Shown piece by piece: positions 16,814 through 27,332 of a DNA stretch of 64,000 nucleotides. A program made the translations under genes and the position numbers. Source of the DNA: Actinomycetes bacterium (GTDB lineage: Bacteria; Actinomycetota; Thermoleophilia; Solirubrobacterales; JACPNS01); contig JAEYBE010000061.1 in NCBI GenBank assembly GCA_023404495.1, positions 35,466 to 99,465 of the forward strand. Reading direction: 5' to 3'. The stretch's first letter is position 1; every line of letters starts with the position of its first letter. Under the pieces are notes generated by a model, which was not told where the DNA came from, did no database searches, and worked only from the letters and a program-made list of their open reading frames with translations.

Positions 16814-18037
16814 ATGAACGCGTTCAAACCGACAATCGCCCAGCTGCCGCGTCTGGGAGCACATGGGCCGCTCGAACATCGCTTCGGCGAGTACGGCGGC
16901 CAGTACGTGCCCGAGACTCTGATTCCGGCGCTCCAAGAGCTCGAACAAGCATGGATCAAGTTCCGCGAGGACACCGACTTTCAGGCCGAGCTGCACACGC
17001 TGCTCTGCGACTACGCCGGCCGCCCGACCTCGCTCTATCTGGCGGAGCGGCTCTCCGACCACGTCGGCTATCCGGTGTACCTAAAGCGCGAAGACCTGAT
17101 GCACACTGGCGCGCACAAGATCAACAACGCGCTCGGCCAGGCATTGCTGGCAAAGCGGCTGGGCAAGCGGCGGATCATCGCCGAGACGGGAGCCGGCCAG
17201 CACGGCGTAGCGACCGCTACTGCGTGCGCGCGGCTTGAACTTGAGTGCGAGATCTTCATGGGCGAGGAAGACATTCGCCGCCAGGCACCGAACGTCAAGC
17301 GCATGCAACTGCTCGGTGCCACCGTCACGCCGGTGAGTGCTGGCTCCAAGACGCTGAAGGAGGCTGTCTCTGCCGCGATCCGCAACTGGGTCGAGACGGT
17401 GGGGGACACGCACTACGTCCTCGGCACCGCAGCAGGCCCGGCGCCGTTTCCCGCGATGGTGCGCGATCTCCAGCGCGTGATCGGCGATGAGGCCCGCGGC
17501 CAGATCTGCCAAATGGCCGATCGCCTGCCAGCGCGCGTGATCGCTTGTGTCGGCGGCGGCTCCAATGCGATCGGCACGTTCAAGGCTTTTGAATCCGACA
17601 CGGCCGTCGAGCTGATCGGCGTGGAGGCCGGCGGTCATGGCGTCGAATCAGGGTCGCACGGGGCGACCCTGAGCGCAGGCTCAACCGGGATTCTCCACGG
17701 CACGCGCACCGCGGTCCTACAGAACGAAGACGGTCAGATCCTCGAGGCGCACTCGGTCTCTGCCGGTCTCGACTACCCGGGCGTCGGTCCGGAGCACGCA
17801 TTTCTGCGTGACGAAGGCCGCGTCCGGTACGAATCCGTGACCGACGAAGAGGCACTCGCCGCGTTGCAACTGGTCTGCAAGCTTGAGGGGATCATTCCGG
17901 CGCTCGAGAGTTCGCACGCGATCGCCTGGCTGCTCGCCAATCCGGGCGGCGACATGGATCTGCTGACGCTCTCAGGCCGCGGCGACAAGGACCTCGCCGA
18001 GGTGCTGCGCCTGACCGGTATGGAGGACGAGATCTGA
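16814..18037 (+). CDS. trpB: Tryptophan synthase beta subunit
   Basis: 407 residues. The PLP lysine is K102 in HTGAHKINNALGQ; the catalytic region AETGAGQHGVATAT and the phosphate loop GGGSNAIG are intact. The N-terminus (FGEYGGQYVPETL) is that of the TrpB1 type that pairs with TrpA. It condenses indole with serine. The stop overlaps the trpA start by one base. Confidence 0.97.
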   Translation: MNAFKPTIAQLPRLGAHGPLEHRFGEYGGQYVPETLIPALQELEQAWIKFREDTDFQAELHTLLCDYAGRPTSLYLAERLSDHVGYPVYLKREDLMHTGAHKINNALGQALLAKRLGKRRIIAETGAGQHGVATATACARLELECEIFMGEEDIRRQAPNVKRMQLLGATVTPVSAGSKTLKEAVSAAIRNWVETVGDTHYVLGTAAGPAPFPAMVRDLQRVIGDEARGQICQMADRLPARVIACVGGGSNAIGTFKAFESDTAVELIGVEAGGHGVESGSHGATLSAGSTGILHGTRTAVLQNEDGQILEAHSVSAGLDYPGVGPEHAFLRDEGRVRYESVTDEEALAALQLVCKLEGIIPALESSHAIAWLLANPGGDMDLLTLSGRGDKDLAEVLRLTGMEDEI

Positions 18038-18849
18038 TGGCCGCCGTCGAGGCGGCCAGCGGAATCGAGCGGATTGCTGCGGCGTTTGCCGGGCACGGCC
18101 GCCGGGCCGCGCTGATGCCCTACCTGATGGGTGGATTCCCATCAACCGATGACTCGCTGCGAGTGGCGCAGGCGTATGTCGATGGCGGCGCCGACCTGAT
18201 CGAGTTCGGGCTTCCTTTCAGCGACCCATTGGCCGACGGACCGGTGATTCACGAAGCCGCGGTCGATGCGCTGGCCGCAGGGGCAGTAATCGAGAAGTTG
18301 CTCGACGGCATCGCGCCGATCGCGTCGCAGGTCCCGGTGATGGCGATGACCTACTTCAACATCATCCACGCCCGCGGCGTGGAACGATTCCTCGGCCGTT
18401 GTGCGGACCTTGGGATCAGCGGCCTGATCGTCCCGGACATCCCGCTGGAGGAATCCCCGGCCCTGCTCGGGCCGTGCGACAGGCACGGGATCGCGCTGGT
18501 CCCGCTGATCGCTCCGACCACGCCCGACGAGCGCATTGGACAGATCTGCGCCCAGGCGCGTGGCTTCATCTACACGGTTTCGGTCACCGGCACGACCGGC
18601 GAGCGCACCGCAGACGCGGCCGGGCTCGCCGAGCTCGTCGCGCGGGTGCGCGCTCACACCGATCTGCCGGTGGCAGTCGGATTCGGCATCTCCGAGCCCG
18701 AGCAGGCCTCGCGCGTGGCCGAGGTGGCTGACGGTGCCATCGTCGGCACGCGACTCGTTCGCGCGGTCCGCGAGGCGCACGCGGGTGCCGGAGACCCGGC
18801 CCCGGCGGCGCGCGATCTTGTGGCTGCATTCTCGTCCGCGATGGCCTGA
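18037..18849 (+). CDS. trpA: Tryptophan synthase alpha subunit
   Basis: 270 residues. LMPYLMGGFPSTDDS and LIEFGLPFSDPLADGPVIHEA contain the catalytic Glu; GLIVPDIPLEE holds the catalytic Asp region; IYTVSVTGTTGER and VGFGISEPEQ complete the barrel. It releases indole from indole-glycerol phosphate and hands it to TrpB. It is the last gene of the trp run. Confidence 0.96.
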   Translation: MAAVEAASGIERIAAAFAGHGRRAALMPYLMGGFPSTDDSLRVAQAYVDGGADLIEFGLPFSDPLADGPVIHEAAVDALAAGAVIEKLLDGIAPIASQVPVMAMTYFNIIHARGVERFLGRCADLGISGLIVPDIPLEESPALLGPCDRHGIALVPLIAPTTPDERIGQICAQARGFIYTVSVTGTTGERTADAAGLAELVARVRAHTDLPVAVGFGISEPEQASRVAEVADGAIVGTRLVRAVREAHAGAGDPAPAARDLVAAFSSAMA

Positions 18850-18873
18850 GCGACCGCGCTATTCTCACCGCCG

Positions 18874-19044
18874 ATGATCAACACAGTCGCATTCGTAATC
18901 GCCGCCTGCATCTACCTGCTGATCTGGGCGATGGGGGTCCACGGACTCACAGCCGCGCTTATCCCGGCGCTGATCCTGATCCTCGCCGCAGCGGCGTACA
19001 CGTACATCCCGCTGATCAAGAAGACGATTCACCGCGAGTCGTAG
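18874..19044 (+). CDS. Small two-helix membrane protein
   Basis: 56 residues, two hydrophobic stretches (NTVAFVIAACIYLLIWAMGV and ALIPALILILAAAAYTYI) and a basic C-terminus (KKTIHRES). The ATG follows the hexamer TATTCT (18860-18865) by 8 nt, the same leaderless spacing seen elsewhere, which is the main support for a real gene. The family is not recognised. It converges on the pfk gene with a 24-bp gap. Confidence 0.6.
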   Translation: MINTVAFVIAACIYLLIWAMGVHGLTAALIPALILILAAAAYTYIPLIKKTIHRES

Positions 19045-19068
19045 TTCCCGCCCGCCGGCGAGACCTCG

Positions 19069-20106
19069 TCAGCCGAAGAAGTTGCGCGCGACGTCGACGT
19101 ACTGCATGTCGATCGTCTTGACGTCGGTGATTCCGCTCAGCGGCACCGATTCGACGTCGTTCCCGATCAGCGCCGCCATGTGCCCGAACTCTCCGTCGAT
19201 TGCGCATTCCGCGGCGCGCTTGCCGTAGCGGGTCGCAAGCACCCGGTCGTGGGCGGTGGGGGTGCCGCCGCGCTGGGTGTGGCCGAGCACCGTGACGCGC
19301 GACTCGAATCCGGTCAGCCGTTCGAGCTCTGTAGCGAGTGCCGCACCGATTCCGCCAAGGCGCGGATAGCCGTAATCGTCAGTCGACTCGTTGGCGCGTA
19401 TCTGCTTTGACTCGCCACTGGCGAAGGCAAGGTTCGCCCCCTCGGCGGCGACGATGATTGAGAAGTTTGCGCCGGCCTCGTGGCGCTTCTCAAGCGCCGC
19501 GGCGATCTCCTCAACCGGAGTGTCGAATTCCGGGACGATCACTCCATCCGCGCCGCCGGCGATCGCCGAGAACACAGCGATCCAGCCACTGTTTCGTCCC
19601 ATCACCTCGAGCACGATGATGCGGTCGTGGGAGGCGGCGGTGGTGTGCAACCGGTCGATCGCGTCGGTCGCGATCTGCACCGCGGTGTCAAACCCAAAGG
19701 TGAAATCCGTGCCGACCACGTCGTTGTCGATGGTCTTGGGCACGCCGATCGTCGGAATGCCCTCCTCCAGGTAGAGCCGGCGGGTCATCATCATCGTGTG
19801 CTCACCGCCGATCGCGATGATCGCGTCGAAACCGTCCTTCTCGAACGCCGACTTGACGAGCTCCACGCCGCGCTCTTCGCGGTAGGGGTTGAAGCTTGAC
19901 GTCCCGATGATCGTTCCGCCGAGGTGGAGAATCCCGCGGATCTTCGAGCGATCGAGCGCAACGTACTCGCGGCGGGCCAGCCCGCGGTAGCCGTAGAGCA
20001 GGCCGACCGGCTCGTGCCCTTCAGCGAGCAGACGTCGAGACGCGGCGCGGATCACGGCGTTGAGCCCGGGGCAGTCGCCGCCCGCTGTGAGGATCCCGAC
20101 TTTCAT
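19069..20106 (-). CDS. pfkA: 6-phosphofructokinase, PPi/mixed-type family
   Basis: 345 residues. MKVGILTAGGDCPGLNAVIR opens the protein; GVPKTIDNDV, GFDTAVQIATDAIDRL, EVMGRNSGWIA and VTVLGHTQRGG are all conserved. Lys in PKTIDND (Gly in ATP-specific enzymes such as that of E. coli) resembles the PPi-dependent or mixed group. The nucleotide loop reads G100-G101-E102-H103-T104, where ATP enzymes have GGDG and PPi enzymes GGDD or GGED. The ATG at 20106 follows a TATACT hexamer by 7 nt. The frame upstream of it is not family-like. Confidence 0.92.
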   Translation of the reverse strand: MKVGILTAGGDCPGLNAVIRAASRRLLAEGHEPVGLLYGYRGLARREYVALDRSKIRGILHLGGTIIGTSSFNPYREERGVELVKSAFEKDGFDAIIAIGGEHTMMMTRRLYLEEGIPTIGVPKTIDNDVVGTDFTFGFDTAVQIATDAIDRLHTTAASHDRIIVLEVMGRNSGWIAVFSAIAGGADGVIVPEFDTPVEEIAAALEKRHEAGANFSIIVAAEGANLAFASGESKQIRANESTDDYGYPRLGGIGAALATELERLTGFESRVTVLGHTQRGGTPTAHDRVLATRYGKRAAECAIDGEFGHMAALIGNDVESVPLSGITDVKTIDMQYVDVARNFFG

Positions 20107-20207
20107 TGGCGCGAGTATATGTTTGCCCGATTCGCCTCCGTTGCGACCGGCGGACAACCGCAAGGGGCGGCAGATCGCCCTGCTGGCAGGGGTAGGCTTG
20201 CCGCTCG
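20107..20207. promoter_or_regulatory. Divergent leaderless promoters, pfk and lipoprotein
   Basis: Minus strand: TATACT (20119-20114) ends 7 nt before the pfk ATG. Plus strand: TAGGCT (20193-20198) ends 9 nt before the ATG at 20208. Neither has a clear TTGACA-like -35. Confidence 0.45.
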
Positions 20208-21047
20208 ATGCGAGTGCAGGCGGCGAAATGTTGCTCTTTGGTCGTGCTGCTCGGCGCTGCTCTCGCGCTGGGCGGCTGCGGGGGAGGACCCGTAGGCGAC
20301 CCGCTGACGATCTCGTTCCAGGCACCCACGAACGGCCCCCTGGCCGCGCGCGCTGCCGACATGCGGCGCGGCGCCACGATCGCGATCGAGGCGGTCGATG
20401 GCGAGAGTTCGGGACATCCGCTGCGATTGGTGCTTGGTCCGCTCCCGGATTCAATTGCGACGATCGACGCCCTCGCTGAGCCCGCCCAGCAGCTCGACGG
20501 GCAACTGATGATCACGCTTGCACCGCCGCTGCGCAGGGATACGCGTCCCATCAGCAAGTCGGACGCGGCGACCGCGCCGCGCATCTGGCTCGTGCCGCCT
20601 CAGGCGACCGCGCGATCCGTTTCAAGTCAGTACGCGAACTCTGGCGCTGATGGCGCGCGCGGGACGGTGGCCGACAGCCCACTGCGCGCCGGCACGCCGG
20701 ACGGACGCTACGTGACCGCGGCGCTCGCGGCCGATGAGTATCCCCCGGCCGGTAGCGAGTTCTTCAAGAAGTTCACCGACAAGTACGGCCGGGTGCCCGA
20801 CCGTTGGGCGATCTACGGCTACGAGTCGGTCGGCCTGATCCTCGATGCGATGGCGCGACTGATGGATAAAGGTGTACCGCCGACGCAGCGCACGGTCGCG
20901 CGCGAGGCGCTGTCGATTCGGGACCGTTTTAGCCCGCTCGGGCACTACGACGTGCTCCCTTCGGGTCAGAGCACGCTCTACGTCTTCCAGGCGCGAGGCG
21001 GTGGCGCCCCGACCGGCCCGGCCTCGTTGCTCGAGGCGATGCGCTGA
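20208..21047 (+). CDS. Lipoprotein, shortened periplasmic-binding-protein-like
   Basis: 279 residues. A lipoprotein signal (VVLLGAALALGGC) places the lipid cysteine at about residue 24. LTISFQAPTNGPLAARAADMRRGATIAIE resembles the start of branched-chain amino-acid binding proteins (Peripla_BP_6 type), and FFKKFTDKYGRVPDRWAIYGYESVGLILDAM matches the second-lobe motif of that family. At 279 residues it lacks roughly 100 from the usual length, mainly between the two lobes. No ABC permease genes are adjacent, so it may be a sensor or orphan binding protein. Confidence 0.7.
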   Translation: MRVQAAKCCSLVVLLGAALALGGCGGGPVGDPLTISFQAPTNGPLAARAADMRRGATIAIEAVDGESSGHPLRLVLGPLPDSIATIDALAEPAQQLDGQLMITLAPPLRRDTRPISKSDAATAPRIWLVPPQATARSVSSQYANSGADGARGTVADSPLRAGTPDGRYVTAALAADEYPPAGSEFFKKFTDKYGRVPDRWAIYGYESVGLILDAMARLMDKGVPPTQRTVAREALSIRDRFSPLGHYDVLPSGQSTLYVFQARGGGAPTGPASLLEAMR

Positions 21048-21084
21048 GCTTCAGCCGCGACGCGGCTTGAGCTCAGCGGCGAAT

Positions 21085-22551
<1,467 letters not shown>

Positions 22552-22745
22552 GGGAATTCTCTTTCTATCGGTTCTTTCTCGATGTTATGCGCGCACGTGC
22601 GATTACCTGCGCGATTCGCGCTGGAAATGGGGCGGCCGCCGGGGTTGCCGGACGGCCTAGAGGATCACTACGGGTACGAGTACGAGCGAAGACGCGCGCG
22701 GAATGCGGATGTCTGTCGCGGTGCTCATTGGGGACATCGTACAGA

Positions 22746-23357
22746 TCAGGGAGCTCTGTAGGCCCAGCTCCCGTACGCGGAGTAGCTTTCGCCACTCTTC
22801 ACGGCGAGGGTGATCAGGAACCCTCGGCTGGTGAGTGTGGCCTTCCCGGCGGTGAGCGAAGGCGGTGCGTTGTAGTAGGACTGCACCGAGTTGTAGAGGC
22901 AGACCTTGCCCGGCGGCGCTGTCGGGTTGTCTGACGTGCCCGTGCAGGACGAGTCGGCGTCGTTGGCGGTCGCAGCGTTGCCCTTGAAATTGACGTGCGC
23001 GTCGTCGAGCGCCACCGGAATCTTCACCGGGAAGTCGATCGTCGTGTAATAGGTCTGCTGTGCCGGCGCGCCATTGCCCTCCGCGACCGACCAGTTTCCC
23101 GTCAGCGTGTTGCCGGACGGAAGCGTGCTGTCGAGGACGCTGATGCCGTCCTTGCCGGCGGCGCCCGTCGGTCCGACGACCGAGAGCTTCTTGCTCAGAT
23201 CGGACTTGGTGATCGTCCCGTTCTTGATCTGCTTGGACGTGACCGTCCCCTTCTTGATGTTCTTGCCGTTGATCTTCGTCGCCGCAATGGCGGTGCCGGA
23301 GAGGGCGACAAACAGCGCGAGGACCGAGACGATGAGGCTTGGCGAAATCCGTTTCAT
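22746..23357 (-). CDS. Exported protein with INGKNIK decapeptide repeats
   Basis: 203 residues. Signal peptide (ISPSLIVSVLALFVALSGTAIA), then INGKN and two 10-residue repeats (IKKGTVTSKQ, IKNGTITKSD), then a collagen-like GPTGAAGKDG and a beta-rich C-terminal domain with one cysteine pair (SSCTGT, KVCLYN). It is a paralogue of the gene at 23434-24144 in its first 60 residues only. Such repeats are typical of cell-surface proteins in Thermoleophilia in my experience; function is unknown. Confidence 0.72.
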   Translation of the reverse strand: MKRISPSLIVSVLALFVALSGTAIAATKINGKNIKKGTVTSKQIKNGTITKSDLSKKLSVVGPTGAAGKDGISVLDSTLPSGNTLTGNWSVAEGNGAPAQQTYYTTIDFPVKIPVALDDAHVNFKGNAATANDADSSCTGTSDNPTAPPGKVCLYNSVQSYYNAPPSLTAGKATLTSRGFLITLAVKSGESYSAYGSWAYRAP

Positions 23358-23381
23358 CAGAAGAGTATGGCTGCTAACGAA

Positions 23382-23409
23382 AAACGCCCGGCGCGGAGGC
23401 CGGGCGTTT
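23382..23409 (-). terminator. Intrinsic terminator
   Basis: Perfect 11-bp arms (AAACGCCCGGC and GCCGGGCGTTT) with a 6-nt loop. Read on the minus strand the stem is followed by a run of T (23384-23381 plus the stem's own Ts), so it should end transcription of the gene at 23434-24144 before the next minus-strand gene. Confidence 0.85.
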
Positions 23410-23433
23410 GTTCTACTGCCGAGTGAGTTGGCG

Positions 23434-24144
23434 CTACGAACTCGGGGTGACCGTCAGGATCATGTTGTCGACTGTGCCGTTCGCGAGGAGCAGCTCGACA
23501 GCTTGAGCCTTGATCTGATGCGTACCAGGTCCTGCGGCAATCACGCGAGTGATGCTGTTGCTTGAGATCTGCGAATAGTTGTCCAGCGGATCTACGGTGC
23601 AGAACTGGTTGGATACGTCGTCTGGCTCGGCGGCGGTGCCGTCGACCACAATTTGCGCTCCCAGGAACTGCGAGTCGCTCGTGTAACTCACATCACATTC
23701 AGCTTGGAAAGTGAGGATGAGTTTGGTTGTGCCGGCAGGAGCGGTGTAGCTGAGCGACATCCCCGGAATATCCGAGTAACTCAAGCTTGTCGGCGGCGAG
23801 TAGGACGTCGTGCTTGTCACCGTTCCGATTGGCGGCGGAATAACTGCGCCTGCGGCGAGGTCATTCGCAGAGATCGAGCCGTCCTGGACATCGTTGCCCG
23901 ACACTGTTCCGTCCTTGACGTCGCTACTGGACACCGAGCCGTTCTTGATGTCAGCGCCGGTCAATGAACTGTTCTTGATCTGCTTGCCGGTCACGGTGCT
24001 TGCCTTGATGTTCTTGCCGTTGATCTTCGCGGCGGCGTAGGCGCTGCCACTGAGCGCGACGATCAACGCCATAATCGCGACGACCATCGCGGGCGAGGGG
24101 GTCAGCCGTCGAGACGTGCGGCTGAGCCGACTGGATGACTTCAT
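23434..24144 (-). CDS. Exported protein with five INGKNIK-type decapeptide repeats
   Basis: 236 residues. A basic N-terminus and signal segment (PAMVVAIMALIVALSGSAYA) lead into INGKN and the repeats IKASTVTGKQ, IKNSSLTGAD, IKNGSVSSSD, VKDGTVSGND, VQDGSISAND. The C-terminal part (from about residue 105) is beta-rich, with TKLILTFQAECDVSY. The 10-residue period with I/V at position 1 and G/S at 4-5 suggests a regular beta-solenoid spacer. AAGGAG lies 5 nt before the ATG, so this gene, unlike its neighbours, uses a strong Shine-Dalgarno. Confidence 0.75.
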   Translation of the reverse strand: MKSSSRLSRTSRRLTPSPAMVVAIMALIVALSGSAYAAAKINGKNIKASTVTGKQIKNSSLTGADIKNGSVSSSDVKDGTVSGNDVQDGSISANDLAAGAVIPPPIGTVTSTTSYSPPTSLSYSDIPGMSLSYTAPAGTTKLILTFQAECDVSYTSDSQFLGAQIVVDGTAAEPDDVSNQFCTVDPLDNYSQISSNSITRVIAAGPGTHQIKAQAVELLLANGTVDNMILTVTPSS

Positions 24145-24210
24145 GGGTACTCCTTGAGTCGATGGGAAATGAGGTTGCTCAGAAGCAAGAGCAAAATGAA
24201 CGCTACAGCG

Positions 24211-24552
24211 TCAGCTCGATGGCTGCCCCGGTGCCGTCCAGAACACGCAAAGCACGTAGATCAGCCCAATGAGACCAAGCGTTGCGATCTGCACGGGCGT
24301 CGCGATCGAGCCTCCATCGGTCACCACGGCGATCACGATCAGTGAAACAAGCACGCCGCCGGCCGCGTACCACCGCCAGGGACTCGGCAGCAGGGCAGCC
24401 GCCAGCACCAGCACCAAGAGCGAAGTCGCCCCGCCGACCAGGTGCAGAGCGACCCAGCCCCCCGAAAGTCCGAGCACGATCGGTGCCACCGCCGTGAGCG
24501 GCGCAATCACCGCGACTGCGCGAAACCAGGGATTGCTCCGTAGCGTCGACAT
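24211..24552 (-). CDS. Small membrane protein
   Basis: 113 residues with about four hydrophobic segments (AVAVIAPLTAVAPIVLGL, LHLVGGATSLLVLVLAAALL, YAAGGVLVSLIVIAVV, ATLGLIGLIYVLCVFW). The ATG at 24552 is preferred to an ATG 28 codons upstream because it follows TAGCCT (24566-24561) by 8 nt and because the longer version would run into the divergent polA promoter. No family recognised. Confidence 0.6.
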   Translation of the reverse strand: MSTLRSNPWFRAVAVIAPLTAVAPIVLGLSGGWVALHLVGGATSLLVLVLAAALLPSPWRWYAAGGVLVSLIVIAVVTDGGSIATPVQIATLGLIGLIYVLCVFWTAPGQPSS

Positions 24553-24607
24553 CGCCGCCGAGGCTACCGGCGTCGCGCTGGCCGGTCGCGCATTTAGGAT
24601 GCGCGAG
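24553..24607. promoter_or_regulatory. polA: Divergent leaderless promoters, membrane protein and polA
   Basis: Minus-strand TAGCCT at 24566-24561 ends 8 nt before the ATG at 24552. Plus-strand TAGGAT at 24595-24600 ends 7 nt before the GTG at 24608. The polA hexamer overlaps an in-frame ATG at 24599, which argues that GTG 24608 is the real start. Confidence 0.5.
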
Positions 24608-27319
24608 GTGCCCAAGGCCGACTCCTCAGACCGCAAGCTCTACCTGCTCGACGGCAACTCGCTCGCCTACCGGGCCTTTTTTGCGCTGCCTGACACGTTC
24701 GTCAACAGCAAGGGAATGCCGACCGGCGCGCTCTTTGGCCTGGCGAACATGTGGGTCAAGCTGATCGAAGACAACGATCACGGCACGCCTGCGGTCATCT
24801 GTGTGTGGGACGCCGGGCTCTCTGGGCGTGGCGAGATCTATGAGCCATACAAAGCCCAGCGCGACGCCAAGCCTGATGCGCTCAGGGAGCAGTGGCCGCA
24901 CTTCTATCCGCTCGCCGAGGCTTTCGGCTTCAAGAACGTCCGCGTCGATGGATGGGAAGCCGATGACGTGATCGCCTCGATCGCCGAAAAGGCGAAGTCA
25001 GAGGGCTACTGCGTGGTCGTGGTCACCGGCGACCGCGACTCCTTTCAGCTCGTCGACGATCAGCACGGCCCGGTGACGATCATGGCCACCGGTCGGGGTA
25101 TCACCGACACGAAGATCTACGACGAGGCTGCCGTCGAGGAGCGCTACGGGATTCCGCCAAAGCTGGTGCCCGACTTCATCGGCCTCAAGGGCGACACTTC
25201 CGACAACATCCCGGGCGTTCCCGGGATCGGCGAGAAGACCGCGATGCAGCTCCTCCAGGAGTTTGGCTCACTTGAAGAGGTGCTCTCGAACATCGACAAC
25301 ATCTCGGGCGCCAAGCGCAAAGAAAACCTCACCGAGAACGCCGATCTTGCCCGCATTTCGCGGGACCTCGCGACGATGCACCGCGATATCGAGGTGCCGG
25401 ATCTCTCAATCGAGGATGTCTTCAACCTGCGTGTGGACCCGAAGGCGCTGCGCGACGCGATGCGAGAGAACGACCTGCGCGAGCCGCTGCGGCGAGTTGA
25501 ACGGCTATTCCAGAGCGAGGCCTATGAAGAGATCGAGGACGAGATCCGCGAGGCCTTCGCAGAGGACGAAGACGGAGAGCCCGCCGGCGCCGAAATCGAG
25601 GTAGCAACCACAGATACGAAGGGCCTGGCAAAGGCCGCGCCGGATCCCGTCGCGCTGTTGGTGCACCGAGCCGATTCCGCGCTCGGCGGACCGGCCGAAT
25701 CGTTGCTGGCCGACGCCGAGCAGCAGACCGCCGGGGCGACGGCGCGCTTTGCCGCCGTCAGCGGCGACAAGAAGGTGCTTGTCGGCGAGGCGCCAAGCGT
25801 GGAAGACGTTTTCGCTGCAATTGGCGACCGATCGGTGGTCACCCACGACGTCAAGGCGCAGCTCGACAAATGCGAGGCCGACGTGCCGCCGATCGCACAC
25901 GACACGCGCATCGCCGCTTACCTGATCGACTCGGCACGCCGGCAGTACGAGATCTCTGAGATGGCGATCGAGCTCGGCGTCGTGCCGGGAACGCTCGACG
26001 GCGAGGGACTCTCTGCCGGCCTTCCGCAACTCGCGATCGACGTCGACTCGACGGCGCGCGTGGCGAAGTTGCAGGAGAAGCAGCTCGACGATCTCGGCTT
26101 GCGCAAGCTCAATGACGAGGTCGAATTGCCGCTGGTCTCGGTGCTGGTGGAAATCGAGCGCAATGGCCTGAAGCTCGACGTCGATGCGCTGGCCAAGGCA
26201 GCGGAGGGCTTTGTTGAAGAGATCGCACAGCTCGAGAAGGACATTTACGAACTTGCCGGCCGCGAGTTCACGATCGGCTCGCCCAAGCAGCTCGGTCCGA
26301 TTCTCTTCGAGGAGCTCGGCCTGCCGGCTGGGCGCAAGGGCAAGACCGGCTATTCGACCGATGCCAGGGTGCTCGCGAGCATCCGCGACAAGCATCCGAT
26401 CGTCGAGAAGATCGAGCGCTGGCGCGAACTCACCAAGCTCAAGAGCACCTACGTTGACTCGCTGCCAAAGGACGTATCGCCGGTCGATGGTCGTATCCAT
26501 ACGACGCTCGATCAGACGCGAGCCGCCACCGGCCGCCTCTCGTCGACTAACCCCAATCTGCAGAACATTCCAGTCCGCACCCCGCTGGGGGCGACGATCC
26601 GCGAGTGCTTCGTCGCCGAGGGCAAGAACGTGCTGACCAGCGCCGACTATTCGCAGGTCGAGCTGCGCGTTTTGGCACAGGTCGCCGGCGATGAGACGCT
26701 CAAGGAGATCTTTCGCAAGGGCGAGGACGTCCACACCGAGACGGCTGCGGCGATCTTCGGGATTGACCCCGCGGAGGTTGACCACGCCACGCGCGATCGC
26801 GCCAAGGCGGTCAACTTCGGGATTATCTACGGACTATCGGCGTTCGGGCTCTCGGATCGCCTGAAGATTCCGCGCGACGAGGCGGCTGAGTTCATCAAGC
26901 GCTACTTGGAACGCTTCTCCGGGGTGCAGAAGTTCATGGACGAGGTCAAGGAGCAGGCAAAGCGCGATGGCTACGTGACCACGCTGATGGGACGGCGCCG
27001 GGCGATTCCCGAGATCAACTCGAGTCAAGTGCAGACACGCAACCTCGGGGAGCGGCTGGCAGTCAACACCGTCGTCCAGGGAACCGCGGCGGACATCATC
27101 AAGAAGGCGATGATCGATGTGCACGCGGCGCTGATCGAGAGCTCGGTCACGACAAAGCTCGTCATGCAGATTCACGACGAATTGCTGTTTGAGGGGCCGA
27201 AGTCAGAGGTCGAGCAGATTCAGGATCTCGCCAGACGCGTGATGGTCGATGCCTATCCGCTCGACCCACCGCTCGAGGTCTCCGTCGGCTCCGGGCCCAA
27301 TTGGCTCGCCGCCAAGTAG
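24608..27319 (+). CDS. polA: DNA polymerase I
   Basis: 903 residues. The N-terminal 5'-3' exonuclease has LYLLDGNSLAYRAFFALP, DDVIASIAEKA and DFIGLKGDTSDNIPGVPGIGEKTA. The middle region has an exonuclease-like fold with few of the acidic proofreading residues. Polymerase motifs: A at SADYSQVELRVLA (Asp about 680), B RAKAVNFGIIYGLSAFG, C QIHDELLFE. It repairs gaps and removes primers. An open frame continues upstream to 24269, but conservation begins at VPKADSSDRKLYLLDG. Confidence 0.96.
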   Translation: MPKADSSDRKLYLLDGNSLAYRAFFALPDTFVNSKGMPTGALFGLANMWVKLIEDNDHGTPAVICVWDAGLSGRGEIYEPYKAQRDAKPDALREQWPHFYPLAEAFGFKNVRVDGWEADDVIASIAEKAKSEGYCVVVVTGDRDSFQLVDDQHGPVTIMATGRGITDTKIYDEAAVEERYGIPPKLVPDFIGLKGDTSDNIPGVPGIGEKTAMQLLQEFGSLEEVLSNIDNISGAKRKENLTENADLARISRDLATMHRDIEVPDLSIEDVFNLRVDPKALRDAMRENDLREPLRRVERLFQSEAYEEIEDEIREAFAEDEDGEPAGAEIEVATTDTKGLAKAAPDPVALLVHRADSALGGPAESLLADAEQQTAGATARFAAVSGDKKVLVGEAPSVEDVFAAIGDRSVVTHDVKAQLDKCEADVPPIAHDTRIAAYLIDSARRQYEISEMAIELGVVPGTLDGEGLSAGLPQLAIDVDSTARVAKLQEKQLDDLGLRKLNDEVELPLVSVLVEIERNGLKLDVDALAKAAEGFVEEIAQLEKDIYELAGREFTIGSPKQLGPILFEELGLPAGRKGKTGYSTDARVLASIRDKHPIVEKIERWRELTKLKSTYVDSLPKDVSPVDGRIHTTLDQTRAATGRLSSTNPNLQNIPVRTPLGATIRECFVAEGKNVLTSADYSQVELRVLAQVAGDETLKEIFRKGEDVHTETAAAIFGIDPAEVDHATRDRAKAVNFGIIYGLSAFGLSDRLKIPRDEAAEFIKRYLERFSGVQKFMDEVKEQAKRDGYVTTLMGRRRAIPEINSSQVQTRNLGERLAVNTVVQGTAADIIKKAMIDVHAALIESSVTTKLVMQIHDELLFEGPKSEVEQIQDLARRVMVDAYPLDPPLEVSVGSGPNWLAAK

Positions 27320-27332
27320 GGGAGGCGTACTG

